A stretch of 64,000 bases of DNA from JAVBLP01 sp052034625 (GTDB lineage Bacteria; Elusimicrobiota; Endomicrobiia; Endomicrobiales; Endomicrobiaceae): the NCBI GenBank assembly GCA_052034625.1, contig JBPOII010000022.1, positions 95,281 to 159,280 on the forward strand, in the 5' to 3' direction. Of this stretch, positions 42,998 through 51,680 are shown piece after piece. The position numbers were made by a program, and so were the translations under genes. Numbering within the stretch: position 1 is the stretch's first letter; every line of letters starts with the position of its first letter. The notes under the pieces are model-generated. The model saw only the letters and a program-made list of their open reading frames with translations. It was not told where the DNA came from and made no database searches.

Positions 42998-44163
42998 TTT
43001 TCTGTTTTAGTTTTTCCTGCATATTTTTTTGTAAGCACGGCTAAATATGTCCCATTATAGAGAATCCTTCCGGAATTATCTTTTCCATTATATGTAATTT
43101 CTTTAGAGATGCCGCCTACGGTTGTCTCTACGGTTTTGGACTCCCAGACTTTATCGCCGTATTCTGAATAAATAACTATTTCTGCCGTACCAGGTTCCGG
43201 CATTGCAAAAACAAATTTTGTACTCATACCTTTTGCCGGATTGAACGGATTTGGTGCATTGAAAAACCTTTCTACCATTCCTCCTGTATAAAAAGTAAAC
43301 AGTTCAGTCTCCATATCCGCACCAAACTTGTTAAATATTTTCATATACCAAAAATACTCTCTTTTATGTATAAGTCCGTTAATATTAAAAGTTGTTGCAT
43401 TTGCTAAAGGCGAAGTCTCATATTTTTCTATTTGATCTTTATCTGAACTAGTGCCGATATAAAATTCATAGGTCAGTATATCATTCGGTTCATCGCTTTT
43501 TACTGTCCATGAAAAATTCACATCATCAGGAAGAACTTCAATACCGTCTATAGGAAGATGTTTTATAAAATTATAGGGGCGTGAAGTAACATACCAATTG
43601 CCGGAAAGTTCATAAATTCCTTTCGTTTTTTGATATTCCGCATTTGTAGCGATATATTTGTATATATATGTGCCTTTTGGAATATTTAAAGAGATACCGT
43701 AAATATCCTTTGTACTGTCATATTGTAAAACATGTGTACTTGTAGAATTGTCCGGACAGGTTAATAAAAGAAGAGGGCAGCCCTGACTTGGCGGATTTGC
43801 ATAAGAATCGCAGTATTTTACGGAAAAATACGCCGGTCCTTCTGAATAAACAGAAAAATGATCTTGAGGATGGTTTCTTTCTAAAAGTTTCACATTTACA
43901 TCAGGGATATAATCAAATTCTTGAAAATAATTAGGCTCGACGGAATAAGAAGAATCTGCAGAAGTATATGAAGATGTGCTGCCGGCTATTGCTGCAATAA
44001 AAGAATCGGCACTCAGCCAATCGTCATACATAAAAAAATTACCCTGCAACAGTCTTTGGTAAACTGACAGAGAATCCTTTTCAGTATATTCAGCATATAA
44101 ATTGAAAGCAAAAATCGTGATGAAAAAAGCTGAAGTAAGCATTACGGCACAAACTTTTTTCAT
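42973..44163 (-). CDS. Secreted protein with Ig-like domains and FlgD-like C-terminal domain
   Basis: A 396-residue exported protein. The signal peptide ends near NLYAEY (residue 26). Residues about 90-190 form a beta-rich module that may bind or mimic carbohydrate-binding Ig domains (IPKGTYIYKYIATNAE). Residues about 200-300 resemble a fibronectin-type-III fold, and the C-terminus (about 300-396: NAPNPFNPAKGMSTKFVFAMPE, then DNSGRILYNGTYLAVLTKK) is an FlgD-Ig/T9SS type-A-like tail. Such tails often direct surface proteins. Overlap with the PorV-like gene supports a link to that outer-membrane protein. No enzyme motif is seen. Confidence 0.75.
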   Translation of the reverse strand: MKKVCAVMLTSAFFITIFAFNLYAEYTEKDSLSVYQRLLQGNFFMYDDWLSADSFIAAIAGSTSSYTSADSSYSVEPNYFQEFDYIPDVNVKLLERNHPQDHFSVYSEGPAYFSVKYCDSYANPPSQGCPLLLLTCPDNSTSTHVLQYDSTKDIYGISLNIPKGTYIYKYIATNAEYQKTKGIYELSGNWYVTSRPYNFIKHLPIDGIEVLPDDVNFSWTVKSDEPNDILTYEFYIGTSSDKDQIEKYETSPLANATTFNINGLIHKREYFWYMKIFNKFGADMETELFTFYTGGMVERFFNAPNPFNPAKGMSTKFVFAMPEPGTAEIVIYSEYGDKVWESKTVETTVGGISKEITYNGKDNSGRILYNGTYLAVLTKKYAGKTKTEKCRILIIK

Positions 44164-44384
44164 AGAATGTTAAAATACAAAAAAATAAATATTAAAGCAA
44201 GGAGTATTATAAAATCTGTGTACTCAACTTAATCTAAGATATTAAAGGACAGCATTTGGAAATTACAGCTAATAATTAATTACCTTTCATAACCTTGTTT
44301 TTCAAGACAATCTCTCACACAAGTTAAGAGCAATAAACGGCAACACAAAAACGCAAAAAAGTGCTTTCAAATTATATTTATTAG

Positions 44385-44409
44385 AAAAAAACAGTATATT
44401 AAAATACTG
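44385..44409 (-). terminator. Terminator downstream of the autotransporter
   Basis: Minus-strand stem CAGTAT/ATACTG with a 6-nt loop followed by seven Ts. It lies 46 bp past the autotransporter stop. The rest of the 44164-44454 gap is AT-rich and shows no gene. Confidence 0.75.
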
Positions 44410-44454
44410 ATTTTAATTATGCTATTTTGTTAAAATATGGATTATTTAACTATA

Positions 44455-45625
44455 TTAAAACGAGTATCTTAATCCTATATTACCGTTAACATCGGAATAT
44501 TCATCACCAACCTGATATGCAAAATCAAAATAAGTATTTACGGATTTCATAAGTTTTGCAGTTGCACCTAAACCAATTTCAATGCGATTACCTGAAACTT
44601 CTGCTTTTTGAATAACTCCTGAGAACTGTGTCTTTACAGGTTCTCCGCTGTAGCGATAATAATTCAGTTTCATATAAGGTTTCAATTCGCTATTTAAAAC
44701 AGAAGTTTTTACTCCTGCCATTAAACCGATATTAAATATATATGAAACAGTATTTTTGATTTCAGCCTCGCCTAAATCTGTATCACTTTTAGCAGAACCA
44801 ATATTAATAAAATTTATTTGTCCTCTCGGTGTAATATAAAAAATATTATTGAGTACTATTTCTTTACCGCTTTCAATTTCAGCACCTATAGCATTTTGTT
44901 TGAAGTCATATGTGTTGTAATCAATTTTAAAATCTTTATTGATAGCAAAATATCTTCCTATTACATCACAGTACCATCCGTTTTTGGCAAGCCATATAGA
45001 ATAAATACCTCCTGAAAATGCTTGGTCATAAATATCAGTGTTGTAACCTGCTTTTGGAGATATACACTCATTTCCATGTGCAATTTGTCCGATTACACCT
45101 AAATAAATTCCTTTCTCTTCCGATATAAGCCTGTCAAAACCAAATTCTGTGCCGATAATATCCTGCTTCATTTTATCTATATCCGATGATGCTTTAGAAA
45201 TTCTTCCAAAACCTCTGACCCATACACCGTTACTGCTATCATTAAATGGACCAATAAAATTATCATTTTGAAATCTCAACTCACCTACTCTTTTTGAAAG
45301 TGAATTTGACATAGCTCCTATTGCCATTACAGTACCTTTTGCACTAAAGGCTAATGAACGAATATGATTCGCATAATTTCCTGATTTTACAAAATTTATA
45401 TTTGAGCCGGAACGCTGCAATACATATTCAAATATATCATTTGTTAAATATGGCTGAATTAATTTAAATTTAGCTTTTTTATCAGCAGAGTTATCAATGA
45501 TAACAGTATAAGTATCTTTCAAAACACTGGGAAAATATTTAGTTATTATAACATTGTACTTTCCATTAATATCATCAAATATTATTTGCCCGTGTTCATC
45601 TTCATTTATGAATATATATATATAT
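44455..45625 (-). pseudogene. Autotransporter beta-domain, out of frame with its passenger (phase-variable OFF)
   Basis: This frame encodes the C-terminal part of an autotransporter. A linker (INEDEHGQIIFDDINGKYN) is followed by an about 290-residue barrel that ends in the classic terminal phenylalanine (GLRYSF), with GVWVRGFGRIS and the repeated YLGVIGQIAHG-like strands of the autotransporter family. The open frame from 45522 starts at a TTG with no ribosome-binding site, so it is not an independent gene. Upstream the frame remains open back through an (AT)n tract into the AIDA passenger. Deleting one AT unit (or adding two) fuses both into one 859-residue protein. Confidence 0.85.
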
Positions 45626-47036
45626 TCCCTGAACCTTCAACTTTTGGAAAAAGTTTAGTTTTTTTGTCGCTAACATCAATATTTGATCCATCCATAATAA
45701 TTTTACTATTACTGTCAACAGCTTTAATATCTGCATTCTCATTGAATTGCATGGTGGAGCCGCTCTTCATTAAGGTTTCTCCTCCAAGATATGCCCCATT
45801 ACTCAAAATCAGATTACTTCCCGGATTAAATACGGAATCAATAGAAAAACCAAAATTTTTGACGAATTGACTACTACCATATCCATTAATAATACTTGAG
45901 TATAGAATACCGCCACCGTAAACATACTGTCTTCCACCATTAATAACAATAGAGTTGTAAGCAATACCAGAAACACCCTGATAAGAATTAACTATTGAAT
46001 TGAATGATTTTCCGCCTAATTTTACCGACTGACCGCCACTAACAATCTCGGTATTATATGCACTTCCTCCTGCTTTTATCTCTTGTAAACCATTATCAAG
46101 TATTTTTGTATTATTTGCAGTACCATATACTTTTTGTTCTCCATAATCTCTAATAGTAGTAAAACTTGCCGTACCATATACATTTTGATTAGAAATATCA
46201 AAAATATCAACTAAATTTGCTCCACCATATACATCCTGAATTGCACAATTATACAGTGTTGTCTGAACTGATAGTGCTCCTGTAGATACAATCTGTTTTC
46301 CATGGTCGTTAATTATTGTATTTGAAACTCTACCATGAACTTTCTGCACTCCATCTTGATGAATTAGTGTGTTTTCGGCATATGAATCTTCTTCTACTTC
46401 TTGTAGTCCCCCAGTGTTTATGATAGTATCATATGCTTCACCAGTACTTTGCAGTAATTGCGTTCCATTATAAATTACAGTATTTCTTGCTTCACCGCTA
46501 AAAACAATTTGCATGCCATTATTGTCTATTATAGTATTGGTTGCTAACCCTGAAACTTTTTGCTCACCGCCTAAGATTTTAGTTTCATCAGCAGAAGCAA
46601 AATAGTCAACATTTTGAGTGCCGCTTAAAATCGTAGTATTGAACGCTCTTCCATTAACAAATTGTTCCCCGCCATTTATTTCAGTATCATCGGCTGTACC
46701 ATAAACTACCTGGCAACCTTGTAATATTATAGTTTTGATGGCTTTTCCACCCATTTTAATTTCTTGTATTGCATTTGCTCCATTAATTGTCGCAGAACTT
46801 GACAATCCACCATCATATATATACTGCATGCCGTTTAATGTAATAAAAAAATCATCAACAGTTCCAAAAACATACTGCCATCTGCTTTTGCTTCCATCAA
46901 TATTTACCATTGTCTCTGTTGAGCCTGATGCAATATAAGAACTATAATTCGTGCTATATGACTGAGCAAATAATATATTTGTAGAAAGAAAAACACCTAA
47001 TACCGTAACAAGCAATACAAATCTTATTTTCTTCAT
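45606..47036 (-). CDS. AIDA-repeat autotransporter passenger domain, truncated at an (AT)n tract
   Basis: A 476-residue passenger with a signal peptide (to about FAQS, residue 26) and some 18 tandem degenerate repeats of about 18-20 residues (pattern G.A..T.I..G.Q.VYG), as in AIDA-I/TibA adhesins with right-handed beta-helix passengers. The frame ends prematurely right after GSGNIYIYS, where the AT tract at 45611-45626 shifts it. The missing barrel lies in the next frame immediately downstream. GGAGAA precedes the ATG at 4 nt. As now read, the product would be secreted to the periplasm but not displayed. Likely role when ON: adhesion or autoaggregation. Confidence 0.88.
   Translation of the reverse strand: MKKIRFVLLVTVLGVFLSTNILFAQSYSTNYSSYIASGSTETMVNIDGSKSRWQYVFGTVDDFFITLNGMQYIYDGGLSSSATINGANAIQEIKMGGKAIKTIILQGCQVVYGTADDTEINGGEQFVNGRAFNTTILSGTQNVDYFASADETKILGGEQKVSGLATNTIIDNNGMQIVFSGEARNTVIYNGTQLLQSTGEAYDTIINTGGLQEVEEDSYAENTLIHQDGVQKVHGRVSNTIINDHGKQIVSTGALSVQTTLYNCAIQDVYGGANLVDIFDISNQNVYGTASFTTIRDYGEQKVYGTANNTKILDNGLQEIKAGGSAYNTEIVSGGQSVKLGGKSFNSIVNSYQGVSGIAYNSIVINGGRQYVYGGGILYSSIINGYGSSQFVKNFGFSIDSVFNPGSNLILSNGAYLGGETLMKSGSTMQFNENADIKAVDSNSKIIMDGSNIDVSDKKTKLFPKVEGSGNIYIYS
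45611..45626. repeat. (AT)n dinucleotide tract at the frame break of the autotransporter
   Basis: AATATATATATATATT: seven TA/AT steps in the coding region exactly at the point where the passenger frame must hand over to the barrel frame. Removing 2 bp or adding 4 bp restores a continuous 859-codon frame without any stop. Such tracts change length by slipped-strand mispairing. Confidence 0.85.
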
Positions 47037-47150
47037 ACTTTCTCCATTTTCATTAATAATATTTTTGATAAATGATTTTATCCCTTTATTGCAATAGTAT
47101 TTTAATCCTTACAAAGATTAATTATTTTTCATAAGTTTTTTGAAGGATGA

Positions 47151-47425
47151 TGAATTCAAGTTACTATTGCAACAGCGGAATTAAAAACCTTCATATGTGT
47201 TTTTAAATACAAACTTTTTATCAGATTTCTTTCTGACTTATAAGCTAATTATACTTTTATGTCTGTCAAGTATTTTGGCTATTTTTGCTATCGTCTTGCC
47301 TTGGTTTAGTAAAACAAAAATTTCATTCCTTTCTTCTTTTAATCTTCTGTAGTTTTTCATACTTGCATTTTACTATTTCCAGCTTTTATTCCCATCTTAA
47401 GCGTTGCATTAGCAACTTGAACTCA
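47151..47425 (-). mobile_element. IS30-family insertion sequence remnant with both inverted repeats
   Basis: Degenerate terminal inverted repeats (47152-47172 GAATTCAAGTTACTATTGCAA and 47404-47424, whose complement is GAGTTCAAGTTGCTAATGCAA, 18 of 21 identical) bound about 270 bp. Inside is a 40-codon fragment of an IS30-type transposase N-terminus. Most of the transposase is deleted. It lies between the autotransporter and the glycosyltransferase. An extra copy of the end motif (TTGCAATAGTA, 47089-47099) lies closer to the autotransporter. Confidence 0.7.
47238..47360 (-). pseudogene. IS30-type transposase N-terminal fragment
   Basis: The 40-residue frame reads MKNYRRLKEERNEIFVLLNQ then GKTIAKIAKILDRHKSIISL, the helix-turn-helix (HTH_38-type) start of IS30-family transposases (compare L..EER.EI..LL..G.S...IA..LGR...TIS). 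It stops where the DDE domain should begin. It is a decayed remnant with no function expected. Confidence 0.75.
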
Positions 47426-47444
47426 TAATTAAAACATAAAACTT

Positions 47445-48497
47445 TTATAATTTCCAATTGCTCATAATATGAGCAATTACTTTTTCATAAGATATCAAGT
47501 TGATATCTGTGCTATTAATTTCTGGATAAAATATAGTTTGTTTAACATTATATTCCGGTGGATACTCAACATAAGTTTTCTTAGCAAATCCACTTGATAA
47601 ACAAACTGTTTCAGCACCACCTATAAGAGCACAATGCATTAATGAAGTATCTACAGTTAGCGCATATTCTGCGGCTACGGCTATATGCATTGCCGTTTCT
47701 AAATCGGTTTTATTGAATAGATCAATTATATTGTTTGTATTAACAAAGTTTTTGATCTGTAATAATTCTTCTTTCTTAACATTTGAACCGCCGCCAAGTA
47801 AAACAATTTTCTTATCACTTATTTTTGAAATTTCATCAGCAACTTTAATAAAATTATTGATACTCCAATTTTTACCCCTACCTGCTGAAAATGGAACAAA
47901 AACTATATATTTTTCTTTATTTAAGATTGAAAAAGCTGTCTTTTTTGCCTCAGTAATAGTAAAAGGTAATTGCAATGAAGGTATGTTAAATTCTTTTCCA
48001 AAGATAGCCGAGAAATACGTTCTATATATTTCAAGAATAAATTTATCTAACGGTATTTTTATAATTTCATCATAATCATTTGAATATTTTGAGGATTCTT
48101 CTTTATATATTACATATTTTCTTTTAACTTGAAGATTTTTTAATATATCATTAATCATTTCATATCTGCTGAATTGAGTATTGATACCAAAGTCAAAAGT
48201 TTTTTGTTTCAATATTTTTAAACTGTTGGCTTTATAAAGGCGTTTTCTATATTTTGGAATTAGAAAAAAAATCTTTTCTTTCAAAAAACCTTTCGTTATG
48301 TTTTTGGCATTAATACAAAAACAATTTTCAAAGAAAGAATAGTCATATTTATTAACCAAATTTTCAAATCTATTTGCACATAAAAAGTTTAGTGATATAT
48401 TATTTGTTTTAGAAAAATTATGAAGCTGTTCCCAAAACATACGAATAAACAAATAATCACCAATACCATCATATTTAACTATTAAAACTTTCTTCAC
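47445..48497 (-). CDS. Glycosyltransferase family 9 (heptosyltransferase-like)
   Basis: A 350-residue GT-B enzyme. The N-terminal KVLIVKYDGIGDYLFIRMFWEQL and C-terminal VFVPFSAGRGKNWSINNFIKVADEI...KIVLLGGG...DLFNKTDLETAMHIAVAAEYALTVDTSLMHCALIGG match ADP-heptose:LPS heptosyltransferases (RfaF/WaaC). It starts with GTG, with AGGA 6 nt upstream. It lies directly upstream of an AIDA-type autotransporter. In E. coli aah and tibC, which are heptosyltransferases, sit in the same place and glycosylate AidA/TibA. Here that role is an inference; LPS core assembly is the alternative. The coding sequence is more AT-rich than its neighbours. Confidence 0.87.
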   Translation of the reverse strand: MKKVLIVKYDGIGDYLFIRMFWEQLHNFSKTNNISLNFLCANRFENLVNKYDYSFFENCFCINAKNITKGFLKEKIFFLIPKYRKRLYKANSLKILKQKTFDFGINTQFSRYEMINDILKNLQVKRKYVIYKEESSKYSNDYDEIIKIPLDKFILEIYRTYFSAIFGKEFNIPSLQLPFTITEAKKTAFSILNKEKYIVFVPFSAGRGKNWSINNFIKVADEISKISDKKIVLLGGGSNVKKEELLQIKNFVNTNNIIDLFNKTDLETAMHIAVAAEYALTVDTSLMHCALIGGAETVCLSSGFAKKTYVEYPPEYNVKQTIFYPEINSTDINLISYEKVIAHIMSNWKL

Positions 48498-48517
48498 TCG
48501 AATTCCTATTATACTTT

Positions 48518-49516
48518 CTAATATTTTATACAGTAGTTTACTGAATAATTTACAGGTCTATTTTCATTTGCAGTAGGAACGACATTACTAGCATTAAAAT
48601 TAAATAGAGATGGAACATTGTATTTCCCATCTCCTGAAATAAGACATTTCCAAGTATATTCACCTAATCCAAAAGCCCCATTTGCATATAATCCTTCTCC
48701 TAGGAATTCTTGAGTTTGTGTTGTTCCCCCTCCAATAGTTCCATAAATATTCCTTATAGCATCAGTCTGCTGGATACCGAGTGCGGGGGCTTTTACAGTA
48801 ACAGTACCCCCTTTTTCTGTTGTAACTGTCGTTTCGCCAAATCCTCTTAAAAAAACTCCTTTAAAATCCGGAACCTTAAAATTTGAGGCACCGTCACCAC
48901 CATATATTGTACCTATTGCATTAAACAGATCCGGATAATCTGCTTTATTGTATGTAGCTCCATTACATAATAAATATCCTTTAGGAGGATTTGTATCAGG
49001 TCCTGCGAATGCTATAACAGTTCCTGCAGGTACACCGAAATAATCTTTTTCAGCTGTCTCGGAAGCCTTAAAATAAGGTTTCCCTGCATCATCTATACCT
49101 AAATATAAAGATTTATTACCTATTTCAATTTTAATTTCATTATTTGATGAGATATTTTCTGCAGATCTTGAATGTAAAGCATAAGGCTGTGCTGTAAGTT
49201 TTTCTTTAGGAGCAAGTTCCTTGCCGTCAACAACAAGTTCAAGCCAAAGATTCCCTTTGCGAAGATCCAATTGTGTTCCGGGAGAAATAATATACGAAAA
49301 AATACCGCTTGAAACATTAATATTTTGAACTCCGGACTGCCATACAGGAGTGTCACTTTCACTTTCATATATTCTAAAATTTATATGTCTAACACCGTTG
49401 ACCGGTTCTTGATAAGATTTCAATCTTCCGTTATACCTGATTTCATTTGGAACACCTGCATGTAATAAAGAGCAAGTTGTGCAAAAAACAAACAATACAA
49501 AAATAATTTTTTTCAT
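48518..49516 (-). CDS. Secreted protein with phage tail-collar domain
   Basis: A 332-residue protein with a signal peptide (cleaved near LLHAG, residue 20) and an N-terminal beta-sandwich-like region beginning VPNEIRYNGRLKSYQEPVNG, a module repeatedly used in secreted proteins of some diderm phyla. Residues about 160-220 are a phage Tail_Collar domain (GTVIAFAGPDTNPPKGYLLCNGATYNKADYP...NFKVPDFKGVFLRG), and the C-terminal part ends with the usual collar fold NRPVNYSVNYCIKY. With a Sec signal and no other phage genes, it is more likely a surface/fimbria-like tip protein than prophage. It precedes the glycosyltransferase by 20 bp. Confidence 0.82.
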   Translation of the reverse strand: MKKIIFVLFVFCTTCSLLHAGVPNEIRYNGRLKSYQEPVNGVRHINFRIYESESDTPVWQSGVQNINVSSGIFSYIISPGTQLDLRKGNLWLELVVDGKELAPKEKLTAQPYALHSRSAENISSNNEIKIEIGNKSLYLGIDDAGKPYFKASETAEKDYFGVPAGTVIAFAGPDTNPPKGYLLCNGATYNKADYPDLFNAIGTIYGGDGASNFKVPDFKGVFLRGFGETTVTTEKGGTVTVKAPALGIQQTDAIRNIYGTIGGGTTQTQEFLGEGLYANGAFGLGEYTWKCLISGDGKYNVPSLFNFNASNVVPTANENRPVNYSVNYCIKY

Positions 49517-49696
49517 TTTGCGATTTCTCCCCCAATGATAATTTTAATAACAATCTTAAAGCAAAAATCATGATGAAAAATAGTTTTGATTGTTCGTATT
49601 GTTTTATATTACAAAAAACAATTTTAAAAATCAAAAAATCATTCGTGTGCAAAAAAATCTATCGGTTTATGAATATTAAAAAGGCAGCTTTGGAAT

Positions 49697-49769
49697 CGGG
49701 GTGACTGGACTTGAACCAGCGGCCTCTCCCACCCCAAGGGAGTGCGCTAGCCAACTGCGCCACACCCCG
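49697..49769 (-). tRNA. tRNA-Pro(GGG)
   Basis: Cloverleaf: acceptor CGGGGTG/CACCCCG, D arm GCGC/GCGC, anticodon arm CTCCC-TTGGGGT-GGGAG giving anticodon GGG, T arm GCTGG-TTCAAGT-CCAGT. CCA is not encoded. It lies 21 bp downstream of the MerR-like gene and may share its transcript. Confidence 0.93.
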
Positions 49770-49790
49770 ATTCCAAAACTGCCCGTAATA

Positions 49791-50165
49791 CTATTTTTTA
49801 AGGAGCTTCATTACCTGCTTAAGCTCTTCTTTAATTTCTCTTAGTACTTTTGAATCCGGCAGATGTTCTATATCCAGATTCATATTTGTTTGAAGGTCCG
49901 TAAGTTTTCTACGCTTACCGGCCGTAAAATATTTTTTTACACCTTCTATTGTATAGCGTTTATTATATAGAAGGTCTTTAATATTAAAAATTAATTCAAT
50001 GTCTTCTTTTTGATAAAGCCTGCGCCCTGAACTTTTCCTAATAGGACGAAGGAGTTTAAACTCGCTTTCCCAGTACCTTAATGTATACTTGGGCACCTGT
50101 GTTATCTGAGAAACTTCACCTATCGTAAAGTATTCTTTATCAGGTATTTGCGGGTTTTTAAACAT
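49791..50165 (-). CDS. MerR-family transcriptional regulator
   Basis: A 124-residue protein with an N-terminal MerR winged helix (YFTIGEVSQITQVPKYTLRYWESEF) and the wing SSGRRLYQKEDIELI, followed by a short C-terminal helix (residues about 95-124). There are no effector-binding cysteines, and the length is that of the small MerR proteins commonly encoded next to an HU/IHF gene, as here. The target genes are unknown. AAGGAT precedes the ATG. Confidence 0.9.
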   Translation of the reverse strand: MFKNPQIPDKEYFTIGEVSQITQVPKYTLRYWESEFKLLRPIRKSSGRRLYQKEDIELIFNIKDLLYNKRYTIEGVKKYFTAGKRRKLTDLQTNMNLDIEHLPDSKVLREIKEELKQVMKLLKK

Positions 50166-50270
50166 TTTTATCCTTTTTTAGAACCGTTATATTATACATT
50201 ATCCACAATATTTGTCAAAACTTTTAAAGATAGCGTCAAACCATTTTAGAAATGCCAGCTTTCATTTTTC

Positions 50271-50309
50271 TGTCATGTCATTCCCGAGTGTTTTTGTCGG
50301 GAATCCATG
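50271..50309. repeat. Intergenic palindrome, family C
   Basis: TGTCATGTCATTCCCGA, a GTGTTTT loop, TCGGGAAT then CCATG: an inverted repeat ATTCCCGA/TCGGGAAT. It is similar in design to family B, which follows 29 bp later. Between the MerR and HU genes (50166-50412) nothing else is seen. Confidence 0.7.
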
Positions 50310-50338
50310 TTTAAAAACAAAAAACGACAACGACAAAG

Positions 50339-50370
50339 TGGATCCCCGATTACGAATTTCGGGGATGACA
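50339..50370. repeat. Intergenic palindromic repeat, family B (copy 2)
   Basis: TGGATCCCCGATTACGA then ATTTCGGGGATGACA; about two differences from the copy at 13967-13998. Confidence 0.8.
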
Positions 50371-50412
50371 AAAAAGGTACAAGAGGCGGAGGAACTGCAA
50401 TTGTAAATTTAA

Positions 50413-50676
50413 CTATTTATCAAAAAAATCTTTTGACTGCTTAAACCTTATCTTCTTCATCGGAGATATCAAAAGCGATTCTCCGGTTTTAGGATTTCTG
50501 CCTTTTTTTGTCTTTGTTACAAACATATTAAAACTTCCAAAGCCGGTGATAACTACTTTTTCACCATTTCTTAAAGCCGAAGACATTTCCTCAAAAACTT
50601 TATCTACGGCAGCATCAGCCTCTTTTTTTGAACTCAATATATTTGCTAAAGCTTTGGCTATATCATTTTTTGTCAT
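50413..50676 (-). CDS. HU/IHF-family DNA-binding protein
   Basis: An 87-residue nucleoid protein. The helical N-half (MTKNDIAKALANILSSKKEADAAVDKVF) is followed by the conserved ITGFGSF and the DNA-bending arm GRNPKTGESLLI. Whether it acts as HU or as one IHF subunit cannot be told. It lies 10 bp after gpsA, and the MerR-like gene follows. Confidence 0.94.
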   Translation of the reverse strand: MTKNDIAKALANILSSKKEADAAVDKVFEEMSSALRNGEKVVITGFGSFNMFVTKTKKGRNPKTGESLLISPMKKIRFKQSKDFFDK

Positions 50677-50686
50677 TTTTCCGTCC

Positions 50687-51679
50687 TTATTCGTGTTTAG
50701 GGTCTCTGGTCATCAAAGTATTTACTGCCTCAAGTGCACCTTTCCCTTCAAACAAAACTTTATAAACTTCGTTTATTATAGGAAGTTCCACATTAAACTT
50801 TTGACCTACTTCATATGCACTTATTGTATTTTTAACGCCTTCCGCGACCATTCCAAGGCTTTCTTCGGCTTCTTTAAGGCTTTTTCCTTCGCCGATGGCC
50901 TGACCTACGGCACGATTCCTTGAATGTTTTGAAAAGCATGTAACCATAAGATCGCCGGCTCCGGATAAACCGTAAAAAGTTTTTTCCTTCCCGCCCATAG
51001 CAACACCGACCCTTGCAAGTTCTTTTAATCCTCTTGAAACTATAGCGGCTTTCGTATTATCGCCGTATTTAAGACCGTCAACAATACCAGAAGCTACAGC
51101 AAAAACATTTTTCAAAGCCGCACCTATCTCAACACCGACAATATCAGTCTGATTATAAACCCTGAAATAATCATTCATAAATAAAGCCCTGCATTTTTCC
51201 GCCGTTTCAATATTTTGTGATGCTGAAGTTACTGTAGTCGGCATTTTTCTGCAAACCTCTTCAGCATGGCTTGGACCTGAAATAGCGGCTATATTATCAT
51301 ATGTTCCTGGAAAAACATCATTGATAACTTCTGACATTCTTAAAAGAGTTTTGTTTTCAATACCTTTAGTCGCACTCATTATGAGTTTTCCGTCAAGTAT
51401 TATGCCATTGTTTTTCAGATATTGGCATGTAGAACGCATAAACTGTGAAGGTACTGCAAAAAGCAAAGCTTCGCTATCCTTAAATGAATCAATACCATTT
51501 GTTACGATCATCTTATCCGGAAGCGGCATACCTTCTTTAAAAGGTTTTATTTTTCTTGCCTGTAAATCCTCAGCTCTTTTTTTATCGAATTCCCAAAGAA
51601 TAACATCATGACCGTTTTCAAATAAAAGAGCTGCAAGTGTCGCTCCCCATGAACCTGCGCCTAATACAGTTATTTTCAT
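50687..51679 (-). CDS. gpsA: Glycerol-3-phosphate dehydrogenase [NAD(P)+]
   Basis: A 330-residue cytosolic enzyme that reduces dihydroxyacetone phosphate to sn-glycerol-3-phosphate for phospholipids. N-terminal dinucleotide fold VLGAGSWGATLAALLFENGHDV, then SATKGIE and the C-terminal catalytic region with GAALKNVFAVASGIVDGLKYGDN and FYGLSGAGDLMVTCFSKHSRN. It is placed 1 bp after plsY, which uses its product. Confidence 0.97.
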   Translation of the reverse strand: MKITVLGAGSWGATLAALLFENGHDVILWEFDKKRAEDLQARKIKPFKEGMPLPDKMIVTNGIDSFKDSEALLFAVPSQFMRSTCQYLKNNGIILDGKLIMSATKGIENKTLLRMSEVINDVFPGTYDNIAAISGPSHAEEVCRKMPTTVTSASQNIETAEKCRALFMNDYFRVYNQTDIVGVEIGAALKNVFAVASGIVDGLKYGDNTKAAIVSRGLKELARVGVAMGGKEKTFYGLSGAGDLMVTCFSKHSRNRAVGQAIGEGKSLKEAEESLGMVAEGVKNTISAYEVGQKFNVELPIINEVYKVLFEGKGALEAVNTLMTRDPKHE

Positions 51680-51680
51680 A

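Noticed and set aside
45523..45605. Two independent genes (an AIDA protein and a separate porin)
   Set aside because: The barrel frame has no start signal and joins the passenger in frame with a 2-bp change inside the AT tract.
45900..46900. Regular spacing suggesting a repeat or CRISPR array
   Set aside because: The periodicity is the degenerate AIDA protein repeat in a coding frame; units are not identical and there are no spacers. I see no CRISPR array in the window.
47089..47172. Inverted repeat TTGCAATAGTA/TACTATTGCAA as a possible invertible promoter for the autotransporter
   Set aside because: The right arm is part of the IS30-type terminal repeat, no consensus promoter lies between the arms, and no invertase is encoded nearby; IS debris explains it better.
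48518..49516. Prophage tail gene
   Set aside because: The protein has a Sec signal peptide and no other phage genes are adjacent; a secreted surface protein using a tail-collar domain is more likely.
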